From JBMOUD01 sp049319665 (GTDB taxonomy: Bacteria; Pseudomonadota; Gammaproteobacteria; Enterobacterales; Enterobacteriaceae), in the NCBI RefSeq assembly GCF_049319665.1, contig NZ_JBMOUD010000005.1, positions 1-64,000 on the forward strand: DNA of 64,000 nt, in the 5' to 3' direction. Below are positions 46,181 to 55,867 of the stretch, piece by piece. The position numbers and the translations under genes were made by a program. How positions within the stretch are numbered: position 1 is the stretch's first letter; each line of letters begins with the position of its first letter. The notes below the pieces were generated by a model. It was not told the origin of the DNA. It saw only the letters and a list, made by a program, of their open reading frames with translations, and made no database searches.

Positions 46181-47701
46181 TTATTCGGCAGCCATCAACC
46201 GCCTATATTCGTCATAAGCATAAATGTCGGTCATACCGCTGATATAATCTTGAATCATCCTCGCTCGATAATAATATTCGAACACCTGATGATACGCGTC
46301 TGACTGTGTAGCGAAAGCTTGAACCGCTTCGCTATAAGCCAGTCTATGCTTCGATGAAATTTTATGAAACAACCTAGTTTCAATAGGATAAGAACGATGA
46401 GTATCCTCAGTTACCAGCTTTTCAAACTCAGCCAACGGCATATCGAGAATCGGGCTATATATATCAAGTAACCCACTGATTACTCTGTATCCTTGCAATT
46501 CCAGCTCTTCAACCTCTGGATGATTAAACACGTGTTTAAGCGCCACATTTTTATATATCTTTAATAAACGATTAGCTTGGCTGACATCTTCAAGCAGCGC
46601 CTGATTAAATGTCCCGCTATATATTGCAGAGATATTATCAATAAAACGCGATGCGGCATGTGGTACGAGCTGCTTAACGGTTTGCACCCTTAAATCCATA
46701 AAGAAATAATCTACTGGGTGACGGAAGTTTTTGGCATTATTCATTTTTTTGTATGCAGTAGCCACGACCTTCTCAAACCAGTCTCCCGCTTCACTGTTTC
46801 CCCACTCGTTTGACAAATGTTTATACAACTGGTCAACAGTGAAAATATTTTTCTCGACCGCATCCTCCAGGTCTGCGATGCAATAAGAAATATCATCCGC
46901 GGCTTCCATAATGTAAGTCAGCGGGAAACGCTGAAACTCTCCCAGTTGTAATTCTTGACGCATTCGCTGGATGGCCGGCTCTTCTGCCAGATAAAAACCC
47001 GGTTTTTTCATCAGATAGTTAAAGGCATCCGGCAGCGGCTGCGACCAATAAGCAGGACGGGTATATTTGAGAATACACGCCGTTTGGGAGAAGGTTAAAT
47101 TCAGCTTGAGCAGCGTAAACACCAAGCGCATCGCTTGCGCATTGCCGTCAAAATTGCTCAGGTCATAGCGGATTTTTTGCCGCAATTCATTAAGCGAATC
47201 TTGCCCATGCTGCATACGTAAAAAAGTCACCGCGCAGCGATCTTTTTCAGGCTCGGTGCTGATGTCTGCCTGAGCCTTATCCATGTGTTTCGCAAACCAG
47301 TTATTAATCGCTGATTCACCAAAATGCCCAAAAGGTGGGTTGCCGATGTCATGCATCAAACAAGCCATTTCTACAACACTTTCAAAAGGATCGCTACAAT
47401 CATTCAGACCAAGAGCCGCGGTTTTCCCTTGCTGGTGTAAACGATGCAATATCTCTTTGGCGATATGGCGGCCAACCTGTTGGACCTCAAGAGAATGAGT
47501 CAATCGGCTGCGAACCGCGGCATTTTTTTCTAGCGGGAAAACCTGCGTTTTTTGCTGCAACCGACGAATAGCCGCAGAGTTGATAATACGCCCGCGGTCA
47601 CTTTCAAATTGCCGCACCACGTCATATTCATCCTCGGCGTTAATCGGCGAACTAAAGGGGCGCTGAAAATTAAATTTCTGCTTAAAATCGATCCTCGACA
47701 T
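46181..47701 (-). CDS. dgt: dGTP triphosphohydrolase
   Basis: Hydrolyses dGTP to deoxyguanosine and triphosphate. It has 506 residues from MSRIDFKQKFNFQRPF. The HD-domain metal residues are in RSRLTHSLEVQQVG and ACLMHDIGNPPFGHFGE. It is divergent from mtnN; tandem ERIC copies fill the gap between them. Confidence 0.96.
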   Translation of the reverse strand: MSRIDFKQKFNFQRPFSSPINAEDEYDVVRQFESDRGRIINSAAIRRLQQKTQVFPLEKNAAVRSRLTHSLEVQQVGRHIAKEILHRLHQQGKTAALGLNDCSDPFESVVEMACLMHDIGNPPFGHFGESAINNWFAKHMDKAQADISTEPEKDRCAVTFLRMQHGQDSLNELRQKIRYDLSNFDGNAQAMRLVFTLLKLNLTFSQTACILKYTRPAYWSQPLPDAFNYLMKKPGFYLAEEPAIQRMRQELQLGEFQRFPLTYIMEAADDISYCIADLEDAVEKNIFTVDQLYKHLSNEWGNSEAGDWFEKVVATAYKKMNNAKNFRHPVDYFFMDLRVQTVKQLVPHAASRFIDNISAIYSGTFNQALLEDVSQANRLLKIYKNVALKHVFNHPEVEELELQGYRVISGLLDIYSPILDMPLAEFEKLVTEDTHRSYPIETRLFHKISSKHRLAYSEAVQAFATQSDAYHQVFEYYYRARMIQDYISGMTDIYAYDEYRRLMAAE

Positions 47702-47782
47702 ATTTCCTGCCTTATTCGTCACATTAGCGCCACGTTTACCGTTTTTTACGGTTAATTTACAGGTAACCTGCCCCCCATACTA

Positions 47783-48068
47783 GAAGCCAACACCACTGCA
47801 TCTTGAAGCATGACGGGTAATACCCTATAGACTTCGAGAGGCAGCCAGGCGGCAACCGAGCGAATCCCGATGAGCTTACATAAGTAAGTGATTCGGGTGA
47901 ACAAGGGAAGCCAACACCGCCGCATCTTCAAGTATGACGGGTAATACCCTATAGACTTCGAGAGGCAGCTAGGCGGCAACCGAGCGAATCCCGATGAGCT
48001 TACATAAGTAAGTGATTCGGGTGAACAAGGGAAGCCAACACCGCTGCATCTTGAAGTATGACGGGTAT
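47783..48068. repeat. Tandem ERIC elements (two full, one partial)
   Basis: Two nearly identical 124-bp units (47821-47944 and 47945-48068) begin TACCCTATAGACTTCGAGAG and contain the ERIC core GAGCTTACATAAGTAAGTG and the closing TTCAAGTATGACGGGTA or TTGAAGTATGACGGGTA. A third partial copy of the right end lies at 47783-47820. The units differ at only a few bases, suggesting recent tandem duplication. They fill much of the dgt-mtnN divergent promoter region. Confidence 0.93.
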
Positions 48069-48166
48069 GGTAGACTATGCCGCATCTAATTAGACTGTGT
48101 CACTCCAATTAACGTCAGGCTGCTAAATGTTAGCGGCATCAATCATGATTATGCATGGGGATTTAT

Positions 48167-48868
48167 ATGAAAGTAGGCATCATTGGCGCAATGGAACAAG
48201 AAGTTATCCTGCTGCGTGACAAAATCGAAAATCGCCAAACGCTGCAACGTGGTGGCTGTGAAATTTATACCGGTAAACTGCACGGCGTCGATGTAGCTTT
48301 GCTGAAATCAGGTATCGGTAAAGTCTCTGCGGCAATGGGTACGACTTTATTGCTTGAACATTGCCGACCTGATGTGGTGATTAATACTGGTTCTGCCGGC
48401 GGTCTTGCATCTTCATTGAAAGTTGGCGATATCGTGGTATCCACCGAAGTACGCTATCACGATGCTGACGTGACTGCCTTTGGTTATGAGCCAGGCCAGA
48501 TGGCCGGTTGCCCGGCAGCTTTTGTCGCCAATGCGCCGCTGATCGAGTTGGCTGAACGCTGCATTGCAAAATTAGATTTAAATGCGGTCCGCGGCCTGAT
48601 TTGCAGCGGTGACGCATTTATTAATGGTGCTGAGCCACTGGCACGAATTCGTGCAACTTTCCCGCAGGTTAGCGCGGTAGAAATGGAAGCTGCAGCTATC
48701 GGTCATGTCTGCCATCTTTTCGAAACACCTTTCGTGGTTGTACGCGCTATTTCTGATGTTGCCGATAGCGAATCACATCTGAGCTTCGAAGAGTTCTTGG
48801 TCGTCGCGGCACAACAATCCACGCTGATGGTTGATGCGATGGTACAGGCGTTGGCGGATAACACATAA
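48167..48868 (+). CDS. mtnN: 5'-methylthioadenosine/S-adenosylhomocysteine nucleosidase
   Basis: Removes adenine from MTA and SAH, recycling products of polyamine, autoinducer-2 and methylation reactions. It has 233 residues from MKVGIIGAMEQEV, which contains the proton-donor Glu; the catalytic Asp is in VRAISDVADSE. An ATG at 48155 adds four residues. btuF follows two bases after the stop, so the two are probably coupled. Confidence 0.96.
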   Translation: MKVGIIGAMEQEVILLRDKIENRQTLQRGGCEIYTGKLHGVDVALLKSGIGKVSAAMGTTLLLEHCRPDVVINTGSAGGLASSLKVGDIVVSTEVRYHDADVTAFGYEPGQMAGCPAAFVANAPLIELAERCIAKLDLNAVRGLICSGDAFINGAEPLARIRATFPQVSAVEMEAAAIGHVCHLFETPFVVVRAISDVADSESHLSFEEFLVVAAQQSTLMVDAMVQALADNT

Positions 48869-48870
48869 GC

Positions 48871-49692
48871 ATGCTCTTGCCAATTCGGTGGATAGTCTGC
48901 CTGCTGGTGCTGTGGTTGCCATTGGTCGCCACAGCGCAAATTGCACAGCGTGTAGTAAGTCTGGCTCCGAATCTGACCGAAATGGCCTTTGCCGCAGGTA
49001 TCGGGGATAAACTAGTGGGAGTTAGTGCTTACTCCGATTATCCCTCTGCGGCAAAACGCATAGAACAAGTTGCCAACTGGCAAGGCGTCAACGTCGAGCG
49101 AATTTTAGCATTGAAGCCTGATTTGATTCTGGCCTGGCGCGGTGGTAACCCTCAGCGACCACTGGATCAACTAGCCTCATTTGGCATCAAAGTACTGTAT
49201 TTAGATCCACAAACTATCGAACAGGTCGCACAAGCACTCGACCAATTGGCAACTTATAGCGCCACGCCGCAGTTAGCCACCCAAACCGCAGAACAGATAA
49301 GACAGCAGCAACAAGCACTAGTGGCTCGTTTTGCCCGGCGCACTCCAGTCCCGGTGTTTATCCAGTTTGGTACGCAGCCACTCTTTACCGCCGGCTCGGC
49401 TACTTTGCACAGCCAAATCGTGACGCTTTGCGGAGGAAAAAATGTGTTTGCAGATAGCCACGTGCCTTGGCCGCAAGTCAGCCGCGAACAAGTATTGATG
49501 CGTCATCCTCAGGCTATTGTCATCACAGGAAGCCAACAACAGGCGCAAGATATTTCAGCCTTCTGGAAACCTGCACTCAACTTACCCATCATCGCTCTCA
49601 ATCCTGATTGGTTCAGCCGCGCTGGCCCTAGAATCATGCTTGCAGCACAACAACTCTGCTTAAAGCTAGATAAATCAAGAATTAACAAGTAA
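48871..49692 (+). CDS. btuF: Vitamin B12 periplasmic binding protein BtuF
   Basis: Binds cobalamin in the periplasm for the BtuCD importer. It has 273 residues with a signal peptide ending near LVATAQ. The family features RVVSLAPNLTEMAFAAG and VSAYSDYPSAA, and the single long helix between lobes, are visible. It starts two bases after mtnN, as in E. coli. Confidence 0.95.
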   Translation: MLLPIRWIVCLLVLWLPLVATAQIAQRVVSLAPNLTEMAFAAGIGDKLVGVSAYSDYPSAAKRIEQVANWQGVNVERILALKPDLILAWRGGNPQRPLDQLASFGIKVLYLDPQTIEQVAQALDQLATYSATPQLATQTAEQIRQQQQALVARFARRTPVPVFIQFGTQPLFTAGSATLHSQIVTLCGGKNVFADSHVPWPQVSREQVLMRHPQAIVITGSQQQAQDISAFWKPALNLPIIALNPDWFSRAGPRIMLAAQQLCLKLDKSRINK

Positions 49693-50034
49693 GCAAATAC
49701 TCACACACCACCTGCTAAATAAAAACAACCCCCATACTAAAAAACCACTAAACGGTTAAATGTTGTGCCAAATCAATTTATCACCGGTCGTTACTATATA
49801 GGATTAATCCTGTGCACCGAGGCTAAAATCTGGTGTTAAAATGGTCAATTGTGTTTTAGACAGAGTATGAATTCGAAATCAGCAGAAACAAGTAAGAAGA
49901 AGTGCCGTTGATTTTTTCTGCAAAAAATAGCTGATAAATTAATTCCTATATCCGAATTCTTAATTAAAGCAAATAACAACTTTGACCGATATTCCCTATT
50001 GAGCCCCATCTTTTAACACCATTTGGATAAAACC
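49693..50034. other. Intergenic region before the small exported protein
   Basis: No gene or clear terminator was seen in this AT-rich 342-base stretch after btuF. It presumably carries the promoter of the gene at 50035. Confidence 0.4.
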
Positions 50035-50289
50035 ATGAGAAACGCATTACTTTGCGCGTTGCTAGCGCTTAGCCCATTGTCTGCAATCGCAGGCTCCACC
50101 GTTGGTCAGATAGGCGTTAGTCTCACTATTTTGCCTAGTTGCCGAATCGATATTGCAGACAATAACCCTGCCGTATCTTGTGCGGGAAATAATCAACAAC
50201 ATCAGAACCAACCCCATATTTCTAAAGTTATTCTTAAAGGAGCACCCGGGATCGCCGTTGATACCAGTTTGATAACCTTAGAGTGGTAA
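50035..50289 (+). CDS. Small exported protein, spore coat U-like start
   Basis: An 84-residue protein with a signal peptide (MRNALLCALLALSPLSAIAG). After it, TVGQIGVSLTILPSC resembles the first strand of spore coat U/fimbrial-type domains, and a second cysteine follows in AVSCAGNN. The protein is much shorter than the usual 140-160 residues and ends SLITLEW, like the closing strand of such domains; a deletion in the middle is possible. GGATAA, eight bases before the ATG, is a weak binding site. Function is unknown. Confidence 0.55.
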   Translation: MRNALLCALLALSPLSAIAGSTVGQIGVSLTILPSCRIDIADNNPAVSCAGNNQQHQNQPHISKVILKGAPGIAVDTSLITLEW

Positions 50290-50324
50290 ATCATCCGTGA
50301 GTACTTACATAATGGGCGTGTTCA

Positions 50325-50379
50325 CCCCACAATAAAAAAAACCGTGTGCTTTTGGCAGACGGTTTTTTTTATTGTGGGG
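50325..50379. terminator. Bidirectional terminator, 21-bp perfect stem
   Basis: Bases 50325-50345 (starting CCCCACAATA) pair perfectly with 50359-50379 around a 13-base loop. The stem contains eight A and eight T, so each strand can end in a U-rich arm. It separates the convergent small exported protein and erpA. Confidence 0.85.
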
Positions 50380-50429
50380 TATGTCACTGGTTTATGCCGC
50401 TGGGTTAAGCAACAATTACGCCAGTCAAA

Positions 50430-50804
50430 TCAGATACTAAATGAAGAACCACAACCACAGGTGGTTTTAGCGTTAGGGTTGGTCACGATGAAACGCGATC
50501 CTTCCAATCCTTCGGTGTAATCAACAGAACCACCGACTAAATATTGCAGACTCATTGGGTCAACAACCAGCGCCACCCCTGATTTCTCAATGGTCATGTC
50601 ACCATCGTTAATTTTATCATCGAAAGTGAAACCGTATTGGAAACCGCTGCAACCACCGCCGGTGATATAAACACGCAGTTTCAAGTCTGGGTTTTCTTCG
50701 TCAGAAATCAGGTTCTTCACCTTATGAGCCGCGGCCTCAGTAAATTGCAGGGGCAATGCACTGATTTCAGCAGGTACGGCATCACTCATCATCGCTTCAC
50801 TCAT
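50430..50804 (-). CDS. erpA: Iron-sulphur cluster insertion protein ErpA
   Basis: An A-type carrier delivering iron-sulphur clusters, needed for IspG and respiratory enzymes. It has 124 residues, about ten more than E. coli at the N terminus. The three cysteines are in ITGGGCSGFQYG and TTCGCGSSFSI. GGAGT eight bases before the ATG at 50804 supports that start; a second ATG at 50789 would give the shorter form. Confidence 0.95.
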   Translation of the reverse strand: MSEAMMSDAVPAEISALPLQFTEAAAHKVKNLISDEENPDLKLRVYITGGGCSGFQYGFTFDDKINDGDMTIEKSGVALVVDPMSLQYLVGGSVDYTEGLEGSRFIVTNPNAKTTCGCGSSFSI

Positions 50805-50974
50805 AATTTTTACTCCAATCCGTGTTCTTTTCAGGCTGCCGGATTGACTGTCTGAAGAATGAACTGATTATCTAATACATGTATCTTAGGTTCAAGTATG
50901 ACCCGCTTTTATGGCTTCGTCCTGCTTATTTTCGCACTTATTTGCTACTTTAGTGCCGTAACCCAAAACCCTTA

Positions 50975-52405
50975 TCACTGCGATTTCGCCATTTCACGTG
51001 CTGCAGCCTCAGCCTGATCTCGCTCTTGTTTATGTAAAGTGCGGGTTAAAATAGCAGAATACAAGGGCTTTCCACCCAGAAACTGTGCCAGTAATGTCGC
51101 CCCCAAACAGGTGATAATCATCGGCAGAATTAGCTGATAGTTCTCCGTCATCTCCAGTACTAATACAATACCGGTCAAGGGTGCTCGCACCGTAGCGGCA
51201 AAAAGCGCGCCCATTCCCGCAATCGCAAATGTGCCCGGCTGAATGGCATATTGTGGAAACCACGCCGCTGCCGCCACGCCAAAAGCCGTGCCCAACAATG
51301 TACCAAGCGCCAGCATCGGAGCAAAAATACCGCCAGGTGCGCCAGAGGCAAAACATAATAAGGTGGTTATGATTCTGGCGATGAAGATAAATAGCAGCAT
51401 ACCTAAACTGTATTTACCGGCTGCTGCTAATGGGATCAGAGAGAAACCACCACCGACGAGTTCCGGTTGGAGTATTCCAAGCAGCCCACAAATGCCCCCT
51501 AAAACACCGCCAATAAGTAATATCTTGCCTAGCTTTCCTCCGTGCAGGCGAGAAAAACCGTCTTGGATTCGGAATATCAAGGCATTAAAACCAACACCAA
51601 CCATACCGAAAAGCATTCCCAGAACCAGATACAACCAAAAGGTATTCATTTTAACGTTGGTCAATATGCCCATATCGATCACTGCTCGCTCACCATTAAA
51701 TAACCGGTAAACAATGCTCGACATGATCACGCCGATAAACACCGCTTTGACCGAAATCAGGCTATAGCGAAACTGTAAGCGCATCTCTTCAATAACAAAG
51801 AGTATCCCGGCCAACGGTGCATTGAATGCTGCAGAAAGTCCGGCGGCGGCTCCGGTTGCCAGTAAAGAGTGACGCGCTTCGGCGCTGCGCATTTTGAAGA
51901 TATCCACCAGCATTTTACCCAGATTCGCGCCCATCTGAACCGTGGGTCCTTCACGCCCTAGCACCATGCCAGCTCCTAAGGTTCCCATCCCGCCTAAAAA
52001 CTTCACCGGCAAAACCCGCCACCAACGAACTGGACGCAACTCTTCTAGCGCACCTTCAATTTCAGGTATCCCTGATCCCCCCGCTTCTGGGGCAAAGCGG
52101 CGCACCAGATAGTAACCAAACATCGCCAGTAATGCTGAAGCAATAAACGCCAGCGGCCAGAGCAGCACCGCCCTCCCCGCGACGCTTTCAAGGGCAGACA
52201 ATCGTAAATTTTGCACCCAGTTAACAGCATGTTCAAAAGCAACACCGAACAGGCCGGCCAAAATCCCTACCAATCCAGCAACCAGTAAGATAGCTACCGG
52301 CGTTTTATCGCGACGTAAAAACTGCGCGAGTACCTCGCTACTTCGGCGACGTTTAGCGAATTTGCTAGAAATAGGGGCAGATACAGACTCAGATTCAGTG
52401 GTCAT
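50975..52405 (-). CDS. clcA: H+/Cl- antiporter ClcA
   Basis: An inner-membrane CLC exchanger used in acid resistance. It has 476 residues. Chloride-site segments GSGIPEIEG, GREGPTVQMGAN (gating Glu) and GAPGGIFAPML are present, with the internal proton Glu in ILFVIEEMRL and the Tyr in GGKPLYSAIL. All key transport residues are intact. It is divergent from hemL. Confidence 0.97.
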   Translation of the reverse strand: MTTESESVSAPISSKFAKRRRSSEVLAQFLRRDKTPVAILLVAGLVGILAGLFGVAFEHAVNWVQNLRLSALESVAGRAVLLWPLAFIASALLAMFGYYLVRRFAPEAGGSGIPEIEGALEELRPVRWWRVLPVKFLGGMGTLGAGMVLGREGPTVQMGANLGKMLVDIFKMRSAEARHSLLATGAAAGLSAAFNAPLAGILFVIEEMRLQFRYSLISVKAVFIGVIMSSIVYRLFNGERAVIDMGILTNVKMNTFWLYLVLGMLFGMVGVGFNALIFRIQDGFSRLHGGKLGKILLIGGVLGGICGLLGILQPELVGGGFSLIPLAAAGKYSLGMLLFIFIARIITTLLCFASGAPGGIFAPMLALGTLLGTAFGVAAAAWFPQYAIQPGTFAIAGMGALFAATVRAPLTGIVLVLEMTENYQLILPMIITCLGATLLAQFLGGKPLYSAILTRTLHKQERDQAEAAAREMAKSQ

Positions 52406-52613
52406 TGCAGTTAGTTATCGGCTATCGAGAAAAGAAGGAGGATGATTTAAGCATATAATTTGTGCCATCGACAGAAACTCTCTGGCAACCCATAGCGACT
52501 TTTGTGTAGCAGAATGTGGTTATCGGGCTGGAAAGATTTCATAACGCCGCTCAGTTCACTAGAATAGACGCCATTCGATTCAATCTATCGCCCGTATTTC
52601 CAGGAGCAAGGTA

Positions 52614-53894
52614 ATGAGTAAGTCAGAAAATCTATTTTCCCAGGCACAAAAACTGATCCCCGGCGGCGTTAACTCGCCAGTTCGCGCCTTCTCTGGCGTC
52701 GGTGGCGTGCCATTATTCATTGAACGTGCAGACGGTGCCTTTTTGTACGATGCCGATGGCAAGTCCTATATTGATTACGTCGGTTCCTGGGGGCCAATGG
52801 TGCTCGGGCATAATAATGCCAAGATTCGTGATGCTGTAGTTGAAGCAGCGCAACGCGGTCTGAGCTTTGGCGCACCGACCGAAATGGAAGTCACGATGGC
52901 CGAATTGGTGACCAAGCTGGTGCCAAGCATGGACATGGTTCGTATGGTCAACTCCGGTACCGAAGCCACTATGAGCGCAATTCGTCTGGCGCGTGGTTTC
53001 ACACATCGCGATAAAATCATCAAATTCGAAGGTTGTTATCACGGACACGCAGACTGTCTGTTAGTCAAAGCCGGTTCCGGGGCATTAACGCTCGGTCAGC
53101 CTAACTCTCCGGGCGTTCCGGCTGATTTTGCCAAACACACGCTAACCTGCACCTATAACGATCTCGATTCCGTGCGCACGGTATTCGAACAATATCCGCA
53201 AGATGTTGCCTGTATTATCGTTGAGCCGGTCGCGGGAAATATGAACTGCGTGCCGCCACTGCCAGAATTCTTGCCGGGCCTGCGTGCCTTGTGTGATGAA
53301 TTTGGTGCGCTGCTGATTATCGACGAAGTGATGACCGGTTTCCGCGTAGCGCTCGGTGGTGCTCAAGAACATTATCACGTGAAGCCAGATTTGACTTGCC
53401 TGGGTAAAATCATCGGCGGCGGCATGCCTGTAGGCGCATTCGGCGGACGCCGCGATGTAATGAATGCGCTGGCGCCAACCGGCCCGGTATATCAAGCCGG
53501 TACTTTATCTGGCAACCCAATAGCAATGGCTGCCGGTATTGCCTGTTTGACTCAGGTTGCCGAGTCTGGTGTACATCAGAAACTGACCGAACTGACTGCC
53601 CAGTTGGCCGATGGCTTACTAGCAGCAGCAAAAGCGGCAAATATTCCGTTTGTGGTGAACCGCGTTGGCGGCATGTTTGGCCTGTTCTTCACCGATGCCG
53701 CGAGCGTGACCAGCTATCAGGACGTAATGAAATGCGACGTTGAGCGTTTCAAACGTTTCTTCCATTTGATGTTAGAAGAAGGCGTATATCTGGCTCCTTC
53801 AGCGTTTGAGGCAGGCTTTATGTCAGTAGCGCACACATCAGAAGATATCCAGAAAACTATCGACGCGGCAGCACGCTGTTTCGCTAAGCTGTAA
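52614..53894 (+). CDS. hemL: Glutamate-1-semialdehyde 2,1-aminomutase
   Basis: PLP enzyme making 5-aminolevulinate for haem. It has 426 residues. The PLP lysine is in CLGKIIGGGMPVGAFGG, with LIIDEVMTGFR upstream. A strong AGGAG site precedes the ATG. Placement between clcA and the fhu cluster is conserved, though a DUF4153 gene intervenes here. Confidence 0.97.
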   Translation: MSKSENLFSQAQKLIPGGVNSPVRAFSGVGGVPLFIERADGAFLYDADGKSYIDYVGSWGPMVLGHNNAKIRDAVVEAAQRGLSFGAPTEMEVTMAELVTKLVPSMDMVRMVNSGTEATMSAIRLARGFTHRDKIIKFEGCYHGHADCLLVKAGSGALTLGQPNSPGVPADFAKHTLTCTYNDLDSVRTVFEQYPQDVACIIVEPVAGNMNCVPPLPEFLPGLRALCDEFGALLIIDEVMTGFRVALGGAQEHYHVKPDLTCLGKIIGGGMPVGAFGGRRDVMNALAPTGPVYQAGTLSGNPIAMAAGIACLTQVAESGVHQKLTELTAQLADGLLAAAKAANIPFVVNRVGGMFGLFFTDAASVTSYQDVMKCDVERFKRFFHLMLEEGVYLAPSAFEAGFMSVAHTSEDIQKTIDAAARCFAKL

Positions 53895-53909
53895 GTTCAC
53901 TAATCGTCT

Positions 53910-53936
53910 GAGGCCCCAATTGGGGCCTCCTTTTCC
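53910..53936 (+). terminator. hemL terminator
   Basis: AGGCCCCAATTGGGGCCT stem followed by CCTTTTCC, about 16 bases past the hemL stop. Confidence 0.85.
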
Positions 53937-53939
53937 ACA

Positions 53940-55757
53940 CTAGTCAATCTGGTCCTCATCGTAATTAATCACTTGTCGTTTGCCCTGAATCTCGACATCA
54001 GCCCAACGACGCGGCAGCGGCTTAACTTTTCCGTTGCGAAGTGCATCAACAAGTTCTTCATTCGTCGTACCATTTTCTGAATAGAGATACACGCGGCCTA
54101 GCACCGCCCACTTACCAGAGCGTTTCGCATAGATACGACAATCGATGGCAGAAGAATCGGAAGTATCACAGAAAAATTGTTCTTTCTGTTTGTCATTATT
54201 CAAATCCACCGCATTGACAATACAGGCATCAGGTACGCTAAAACACTGTTGTAAATCACGATGATACTCTTCCAATTCAGGCAGACTCTTCCACCATAGC
54301 TCTTCAGGTTGTGTAGATCCCTTAGCGACCTGGATAACCTTTTTAGCATCCTCAACACGGTAGTTTTTCGCAAACGCTTCGGCATCATCCTGCGCTGACG
54401 CCCCCCATTGTGAGGTCTGTGCAATCGCATTCTTTACTGTAACCAGCAGCTTGGGATCATCGACAAAATCAGGATGCTGGAGCAATTCGGTTAACGCTTC
54501 ATGGCCCCGACGACCGGTATCAAAACTGAGCATTCTCAGATCAAAATCTTGTGCTTCTACCTCTCCCTGATCCAAGCGAGCCATCTGACTATTGACGCTG
54601 ATCCGATAAGGATCGAGCAGCGGGCTATTGACCGCAACGATCAGTAGCACCACCAGCAATGACAGCGGTTTATTGAACTGTGTTATACGAGGCAGCCAAT
54701 CTGGACGCTTATCGATTACGGCAAGGCTATAGCAAATCGAGGTAAGCAATGTCATCACGATAATCAACACGCCCCAAACCCGAGAAGGCGTCCAGCCGTA
54801 TTGTGAAATACGCAGTCCCGATGCATACAACGCTAAAACCGCATAGATAGGCAGCAGCAGGATAGAGGCATTCACCATCAAACGAACCGCTGGCAGATAA
54901 GGCTTATCAGGACTATCGGTCTGGCGCACTATATTGACCAGCAGCAGTAAAATTATCGCCATCGTCACCAGCAATCTGGCCGCTGACCACGCTTCAGATA
55001 ACACTTTTAGCCCGGTAAATGGCAACGCGAATAAGAAGATCAGGGAGACAAAAGATACAAGAGGTAACAACCCCTTGAGAATAAAGCGGAAGATGTTTTT
55101 CGTGTTATCAATCAATGCAGATTGCGTACGGCAAAAGACCACGCTAATGCCGAGCATCACGCCATAAACCATCCAGGTAAACCATGGCGTAGAGAAGAGC
55201 AACTCATGGAAATATTTAATGCCAATCAGGCCGAACAATGCTGCACACAGCGACATCACAGCCAATGACATCAGCACTAACAATCCGGTGAGCATGGCAC
55301 AAAGAATATTTTGCCCGTAACAAGCAGCCAGATTGGCGTAGCGATAACGTGTTGCTGACGGGAAAGCTTGCACCTGTAGCCACGGCAGAATGAAGAACAC
55401 CAATAAGCTCAGGCAAAGATAAAAGGGAAAAATAACGCCATCTTGAGGCATGCCTAAAACATTGCTGTTTGCCCAAGCGGCCAGCCCGACTAATGCAATG
55501 GTGAGCAATGCCATCCCGCCCCAAAAGCGGCGATCATTCAATCTGACCAACGATAAAGCGAATAGCAAAGGCAAAGTTAACGCCAGCGTTTGCCCATAAA
55601 TCGTGCGCGCCGTATTCTCAAGCGTTTGAGAACTTCCGGCAGAGATAAAGAAATATAACAGTCCCCCATGCAGCAGACAGATTGCGATAATCAACCAGCG
55701 GCTAGATAAGGGAACAGATGGTATGGCACTGCTGCCTGTAGAATCAAATTGAGACAT
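53940..55757 (-). CDS. DUF4153 domain membrane protein
   Basis: A 605-residue protein. The N-terminal ~390 residues contain many hydrophobic helices (for example WLIIAICLLHGGLLYFFISA and LLVVLLIVAVNSPLL), matching the DUF4153 layout; the C-terminal ~210 residues are hydrophilic, with paired cysteines near QQCFSVPDACIVN and FFCDTSDSSAIDC. Function is unknown. It lies between hemL and fhuB, a place where E. coli has no gene, and it converges on hemL. Confidence 0.8.
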   Translation of the reverse strand: MSQFDSTGSSAIPSVPLSSRWLIIAICLLHGGLLYFFISAGSSQTLENTARTIYGQTLALTLPLLFALSLVRLNDRRFWGGMALLTIALVGLAAWANSNVLGMPQDGVIFPFYLCLSLLVFFILPWLQVQAFPSATRYRYANLAACYGQNILCAMLTGLLVLMSLAVMSLCAALFGLIGIKYFHELLFSTPWFTWMVYGVMLGISVVFCRTQSALIDNTKNIFRFILKGLLPLVSFVSLIFLFALPFTGLKVLSEAWSAARLLVTMAIILLLLVNIVRQTDSPDKPYLPAVRLMVNASILLLPIYAVLALYASGLRISQYGWTPSRVWGVLIIVMTLLTSICYSLAVIDKRPDWLPRITQFNKPLSLLVVLLIVAVNSPLLDPYRISVNSQMARLDQGEVEAQDFDLRMLSFDTGRRGHEALTELLQHPDFVDDPKLLVTVKNAIAQTSQWGASAQDDAEAFAKNYRVEDAKKVIQVAKGSTQPEELWWKSLPELEEYHRDLQQCFSVPDACIVNAVDLNNDKQKEQFFCDTSDSSAIDCRIYAKRSGKWAVLGRVYLYSENGTTNEELVDALRNGKVKPLPRRWADVEIQGKRQVINYDEDQID

Positions 55758-55867
55758 CCGTGACTCTCCAAAAATATAAAAATAAACCTATAAATTTTGG
55801 TCAGTATAAGAGATCCCCGAATAACCTGCTAAAAACTCTTTAATTAACTAGCGATAGATAAACAACA

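Noticed and set aside
47783..48068. Possible CRISPR array, because of tandem repeats
   Set aside because: The units are 124 bp with no variable spacers and match ERIC; no cas gene nearby.
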